Source: CAYOID01 sp964573115 (GTDB taxonomy: Bacteria > Desulfobacterota > Desulfovibrionia > Desulfovibrionales > Desulfothermaceae). Taken from it: a stretch of 35,131 nucleotides of DNA. Below are positions 32,471 to 35,131 of this stretch, one piece after another; the first letter of the stretch is position 1; every line of letters begins with the position of its first letter. The notes below the pieces were generated by a model. The model searched no databases and was not told the DNA's origin. It was given only the letters and a program-made list of their open reading frames with translations. Position numbers and translations under genes: made by a program. The DNA lies in the NCBI GenBank assembly GCA_964573115.1, contig CAZNIP010000022.1:1-35131 (forward strand), written 5' to 3'.

Positions 32471-33163
32471 ATGAACAGCGGACACGTGATATCGATGACC
32501 GTGGTCTCCGAAGAAGGAAGGACCGATCTGCACATCCCGGTCCACCGTCTTGTCGTTGCCGGCTGGGTCGGCAAGGACAGGAAAGCGGTCCAGGAACACA
32601 TTGACGAACTGGTGCAGCTGGGGGTACCGGCCCCTCAGAGGGTTCCGACATACATGAACCTGAGCCCTTACCTCCTGACCACAGCCCAAACTGTCGAGGT
32701 CATCAGCCCGAATTCGTCAGGCGAAGTGGAGAGCGTGCTCATTCGCCACGAGGGACGGCTCTATCTGGGGGCAGGCAGCGATCACACCGACCGGGAGGTC
32801 GAGAAGTACGACATCCCGACATCGAAGCAGATGTGCTCAAAAATCCTGGCCCCTTTGCTCTGGAAGGTCGAAGAGGTGGAGTCGCACCTGGATGGGCTGG
32901 TGCTGCGATCCTGGATGACCTCTGGTGGAAGCCGGAACCTCTATCAGGAGGGCAGCCTTGGGGTGAACAGATCCCCCATGGAACTCCTGGAAGGGGCCCC
33001 GGAAGCCTTTGAAGGGCAGACGCTGTGCCTCTTCTGCGGGACATTTCCATCCCTGGGCGGGATCGTCTGCGGGGAACATTTCGATTTTGAGATCCATGAC
33101 CCTGTCATGGGCAGGACGATCAACCACGGCTACGACGTGCGCGTTCTTTCGCAGCATGTCTGA
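32471..33163 (+). CDS. DUF2848 family protein
   Basis: A 230-residue cytosolic protein that I recognise as DUF2848 by GAGSDHTDREVEKYDIPTSK, the following KQMCSKILAPLLWKVEEV, and SHLDGLVLRSW. The family resembles the fumarylacetoacetate-hydrolase fold and is found in catabolic operons; its reaction is not established to my knowledge. A run ending GCGGACAC precedes the ATG, with a weak ribosome binding site. The placement between a TRAP transporter and a DUF1445 gene (32 nt downstream) suggests that it acts on the imported compound. Confidence 0.82.
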   Translation: MNSGHVISMTVVSEEGRTDLHIPVHRLVVAGWVGKDRKAVQEHIDELVQLGVPAPQRVPTYMNLSPYLLTTAQTVEVISPNSSGEVESVLIRHEGRLYLGAGSDHTDREVEKYDIPTSKQMCSKILAPLLWKVEEVESHLDGLVLRSWMTSGGSRNLYQEGSLGVNRSPMELLEGAPEAFEGQTLCLFCGTFPSLGGIVCGEHFDFEIHDPVMGRTINHGYDVRVLSQHV

Positions 33164-33195
33164 GCCCTGCAATCCAATTCCAAAAGGAGTCTCTT

Positions 33196-33981
33196 GTGTC
33201 AGCGCATGAATTCGATGCCCAGGGCCTGCGAAATGAGATTCGGGCCGGGAAATGGACCGGCCAGACATCCGGGGCGGCACAGGGTTTTGTCCAGGCCAAT
33301 CTGGTCATGCTCCCGCAAAGTCTGGCCTTTGATTTTCTGCTCTTTTGCACCAGGAATCCCAAGCCCTGTCCCATCCTCGATGTTCTGGAGCCCGGGGAAA
33401 CAAGCCCGGGCATAGCCTCGGGGGCCGATATCCGGACTGATCTTCCAAAGTACCGTGTTTTCAGGGACGGCCAGTTCGAGATGGAAAAAGGCGATGTGAC
33501 CGATCTCTTTACCCCAGATACGGTCTCATTCCTGATCGGCTGCAGCTTCTCTTTTGAAAAGGCCTTGATGGAGGCTGAGGTGCCGGTCAGGAACATTGAG
33601 GAAGGCAAGAATGTCTCCATGTATCGCACCACCATCCCGTGCCGTTCAGCCGGGCCCTTTTCAACCAACCTTGTGGTCAGCATGCGGCCGATGCTCCCGC
33701 GGGACGCTGTCCGCGCAGTTCAGATCACCACTCGATTCCATATCACTCATGGGGCCCCGGTCCATCTTGGCTCCCCGGAGGAGATCGGGATCAACGACCT
33801 CAACCGGCCGGACTTCGGGGATCCGGTTCCGCTCAAGCCAGGAGAAATTCCTGTCTTCTGGGCCTGCGGCGTCACGTCCACTCTGGGGGCCATGTCCGCC
33901 AGTCCACCGCTCTTGATCACCCATTCACCAGGCCACATGTTCGTTTCCGACCTCAAAGACCAGGACATGGCCATCTTTTGA
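33196..33981 (+). CDS. DUF1445 family (YcsI / D-glutamate cyclase-like) putative hydro-lyase
   Basis: A 261-residue protein of the DUF1445 family. Landmarks are the N-terminal GQTSGAAQGFVQANLVMLP, then FLLFCTRNPKPCPILDV, the central FLIGCSFSFEKALMEA, and FWACGVTSTLGAM near the C-terminus with THSPGHMFVSD. A mammalian member acts as D-glutamate cyclase (D-glutamate to 5-oxo-D-proline), and bacterial members occur with lactam-processing genes. The start is GTG with AAAGGAG 6 nt upstream. It follows DUF2848 by 32 nt, so the two are surely co-transcribed. A cyclase or hydratase role on an imported amino-acid-like compound is a reasonable inference. Confidence 0.88.
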   Translation: MSAHEFDAQGLRNEIRAGKWTGQTSGAAQGFVQANLVMLPQSLAFDFLLFCTRNPKPCPILDVLEPGETSPGIASGADIRTDLPKYRVFRDGQFEMEKGDVTDLFTPDTVSFLIGCSFSFEKALMEAEVPVRNIEEGKNVSMYRTTIPCRSAGPFSTNLVVSMRPMLPRDAVRAVQITTRFHITHGAPVHLGSPEEIGINDLNRPDFGDPVPLKPGEIPVFWACGVTSTLGAMSASPPLLITHSPGHMFVSDLKDQDMAIF

Positions 33982-33993
33982 GCCTGATCGCTC

Positions 33994-34132
33994 TTCAGCC
34001 CGGCCGCCGGCTCTCATGAGCCGGTTTGATCATGGCAGAAACTTTCGGGCTGGCTCCTCTGACTGCTCCCCTGTACTCAGGGGGGCTGCCGAAGGCTGAG
34101 GGGTTCTCTCTTCCGAAGTTTCATACGAGGGG
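33994..34132 (+). repeat. dispersed modular intergenic repeat, copy E
   Basis: Starts with CAGCCCGGCC and a perfect hairpin CCGGCTC-TCAT-GAGCCGG (34007-34024), then CGGTTTGATCA, CTTTCGGGCTGGCTCCTCTG, the CTCCCCTG hairpin, GCCGAAGGCTGAGGGGTTC and CCGAAGTTTCATACGAGG. The GGTCGAGGG module is deleted relative to copy D. It lies directly after the DUF1445 stop, so its first hairpin may end that operon. Confidence 0.85.
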
Positions 34133-34181
34133 CAATCCTTGAAATCGTCGACCACAAGAGACAACAGCAAGAGGCGTCGCA

Positions 34182-34970
34182 ATGAAAATCGGACTGGCTC
34201 AGGTCGCACCCAGGAGTTCCCCAGTCGAGAGTCTCGCAATGGCACGAGAGATGGCAGCCAGGGCAGCAACACGTGCTGTCAGTGTCCTGGCCTTTCCCGA
34301 AATGTTCATGGCCTCGCCTGAGGCCTCGTCTGATCTTCTTCCCCTGGCAGAGCCTCTGGATGGACCCTTTGTCCAGGACCTTGGCCGGACGGCCAGAGAG
34401 CACGGGGTGCATATCGTGGCCGGCGTGTGGGAGTCCATACCCGGGAAGGACAAGGTCTACAACACCCTGGTGGTCCTCGATCCATCAGGACAGCTTTTTG
34501 ATCGCTACCGCAAGGTCCACCTCTTCGATGCCCTGAACGTCGCTGAGAGTGAGGTCATGGCACCTGGTGAGGCCGAGCCGCCGGTCTTCCAGGTCGAAGG
34601 GGTCGCGATCGGTCTGGCCATCTGCTATGACCTCCGCTTTCCGGAGCTCTTTCGATCCCTGGCCAGACGGGGAGCCGAGCTCATCATCGTCCCGTCAGCC
34701 TGGTACAGCGGACCGCTGAAAGAGGATCACTGGTTGACCCTGCTTCGGGCCAGGGCCATAGAGAACACGACCTACGTAGCCGGAGTGGATTTGACAGGAC
34801 CCCGCTTCTGCGCCAGAAGCTCGGTCATTGATCCGTTCGGGGTCATGACTGCTTCAGCAGGGGAGTCTGAGGAGCTGCTCGTTGCCGAGATCTCCAGGTC
34901 GAGGGTGGGGCAGATCCGGGCCAAGGTGCCAACCCTTCAGCACCTCAGGCCGAGTCTCTACCAGCAGTGA
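34182..34970 (+). CDS. carbon-nitrogen hydrolase (nitrilase superfamily)
   Basis: A 262-residue cytosolic amidase-like enzyme with the full nitrilase-superfamily triad: Glu40 in AFPEMF, Lys111 in RYRKVHLFD and Cys148 in ICYDLRFPEL. The His in YRKVHLFD and the RARAIENTTY segment are also typical. Length and motifs are closest to the omega-amidase / Nit2-like group, which hydrolyses small terminal amides. GAGG lies 7 nt before the ATG. It follows DUF1445 in the same direction but behind repeat copy E, so it may have its own promoter. An amide-cleaving role beside a cyclase-like enzyme fits processing of a nitrogen-containing compound. Confidence 0.92.
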   Translation: MKIGLAQVAPRSSPVESLAMAREMAARAATRAVSVLAFPEMFMASPEASSDLLPLAEPLDGPFVQDLGRTAREHGVHIVAGVWESIPGKDKVYNTLVVLDPSGQLFDRYRKVHLFDALNVAESEVMAPGEAEPPVFQVEGVAIGLAICYDLRFPELFRSLARRGAELIIVPSAWYSGPLKEDHWLTLLRARAIENTTYVAGVDLTGPRFCARSSVIDPFGVMTASAGESEELLVAEISRSRVGQIRAKVPTLQHLRPSLYQQ

Positions 34971-35059
34971 CCACTTCTGCAGCTGACCGCTGTGAGAGGC
35001 GGCCGGTTGTCCTCCCTGCATTTCTCCAGTGCTCAACAGGTGCTGTCTGAAGCGAGCGG

Positions 35060-35131
35060 TCACGAGGCGTGCAGTGCTTCAGAAAGGATCTGTGAAGCCG
35101 TTCCCTGGATGACCAGGTCGGCCATGGCGTC
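35060..35131 (-). CDS. C-terminal end of a gene running off the window
   Basis: On the minus strand the last 24 codons read DAMADLVIQGTASQILSEAL, then three more residues and TGA (35062-35060). The frame enters from outside the window without interruption and looks protein-like, and its orientation is convergent with the nitrilase-family gene. Too little is visible to name a product. Confidence 0.35.
   Translation of the reverse strand, partial: DAMADLVIQGTASQILSEALHAS

Noticed and set aside
1..35131. tRNA, rRNA, CRISPR array, riboswitch, prophage or IS transposase
   Set aside because: Read on both strands, no cloverleaf, regular spacer array, known aptamer core, integrase or transposase could be recognised; the repeats present are intergenic and non-coding.

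Overview
The window is about 35 kb of GC-rich (roughly 60%) bacterial DNA with a strong G/C third-position bias. Because of that bias many long antisense reading frames stay open and are not genes. The gene set points to a Gram-negative anaerobe, most likely a sulfate-reducing Desulfobacterota member (Desulfovibrionales / Desulfohalobiaceae type): two TRAP transporters, a non-pyrrolysine MttB-family methyltransferase, betaine uptake genes, a GAF protein paired with gapdh, and periplasmic and lipoprotein signals. This placement is inference from gene content; no rRNA or tRNA gene is visible to confirm it.

Layout. 1-4.6 kb: a very small beta-carbonic-anhydrase-like gene, then on the minus strand a TAXI-type TRAP system (binding protein, then fused permease) with a recognisable promoter and a stem-loop between its two genes. 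4.6-10.4 kb: an alpha/beta hydrolase, a convergent Cys/Met-metabolism PLP enzyme, an MttB-family methyltransferase, and a minus-strand GAF-gapdh pair. 10.8-17.2 kb: an unrecognised gene converging on a minus-strand cluster that reads, in transcription order, two tandem HTH-AbrB-like regulators, a BCCT betaine/choline transporter, a glycine-betaine-type periplasmic binding protein, and a 743-residue protein joining a LivK-type periplasmic binding domain to a complete pentameric ligand-gated ion channel (Cys-loop receptor homologue). This is the most interesting locus of the window. 17.4-23.3 kb: the ligase-associated DNA repair cluster (MBL exonuclease, ATP-dependent ligase, Lhr-like helicase, PdeM-like phosphoesterase). 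23.6-28.3 kb: a ChaN-like lipoprotein with a PDZ domain, a family-4-like uracil-DNA glycosylase with an extra cysteine-rich tail, a small unknown protein, a nitroreductase remnant, a double-hotdog MaoC hydratase, a probable decayed small gene, and a Ub-Mut7C protein. 28.4-35 kb: a GntR regulator followed by a DctPQM TRAP transporter, a DUF2848 protein, a DUF1445 (D-glutamate-cyclase-like) protein and a carbon-nitrogen hydrolase. The first residues of another minus-strand gene lie at the right edge.

How the genes may work together. The betaine-type uptake genes, the channel with its own binding domain, and the MttB-family methyltransferase suggest import and sensing of a quaternary amine, for osmoprotection and possibly for methyl-group catabolism. 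The GntR-TRAP-DUF2848-DUF1445-hydrolase run looks like a catabolic operon for an imported carboxylated or cyclic amide compound.

Between genes the window carries at least five copies of a modular dispersed palindromic repeat (at about 4.4, 8.5, 23.4, 26.5 and 34.05 kb). There are also a second type of palindromic unit at 22.6 kb, a perfect 49-bp palindrome between two convergent genes at 11.44 kb, and a perfect 16-bp-stem hairpin abutting the gapdh stop codon.
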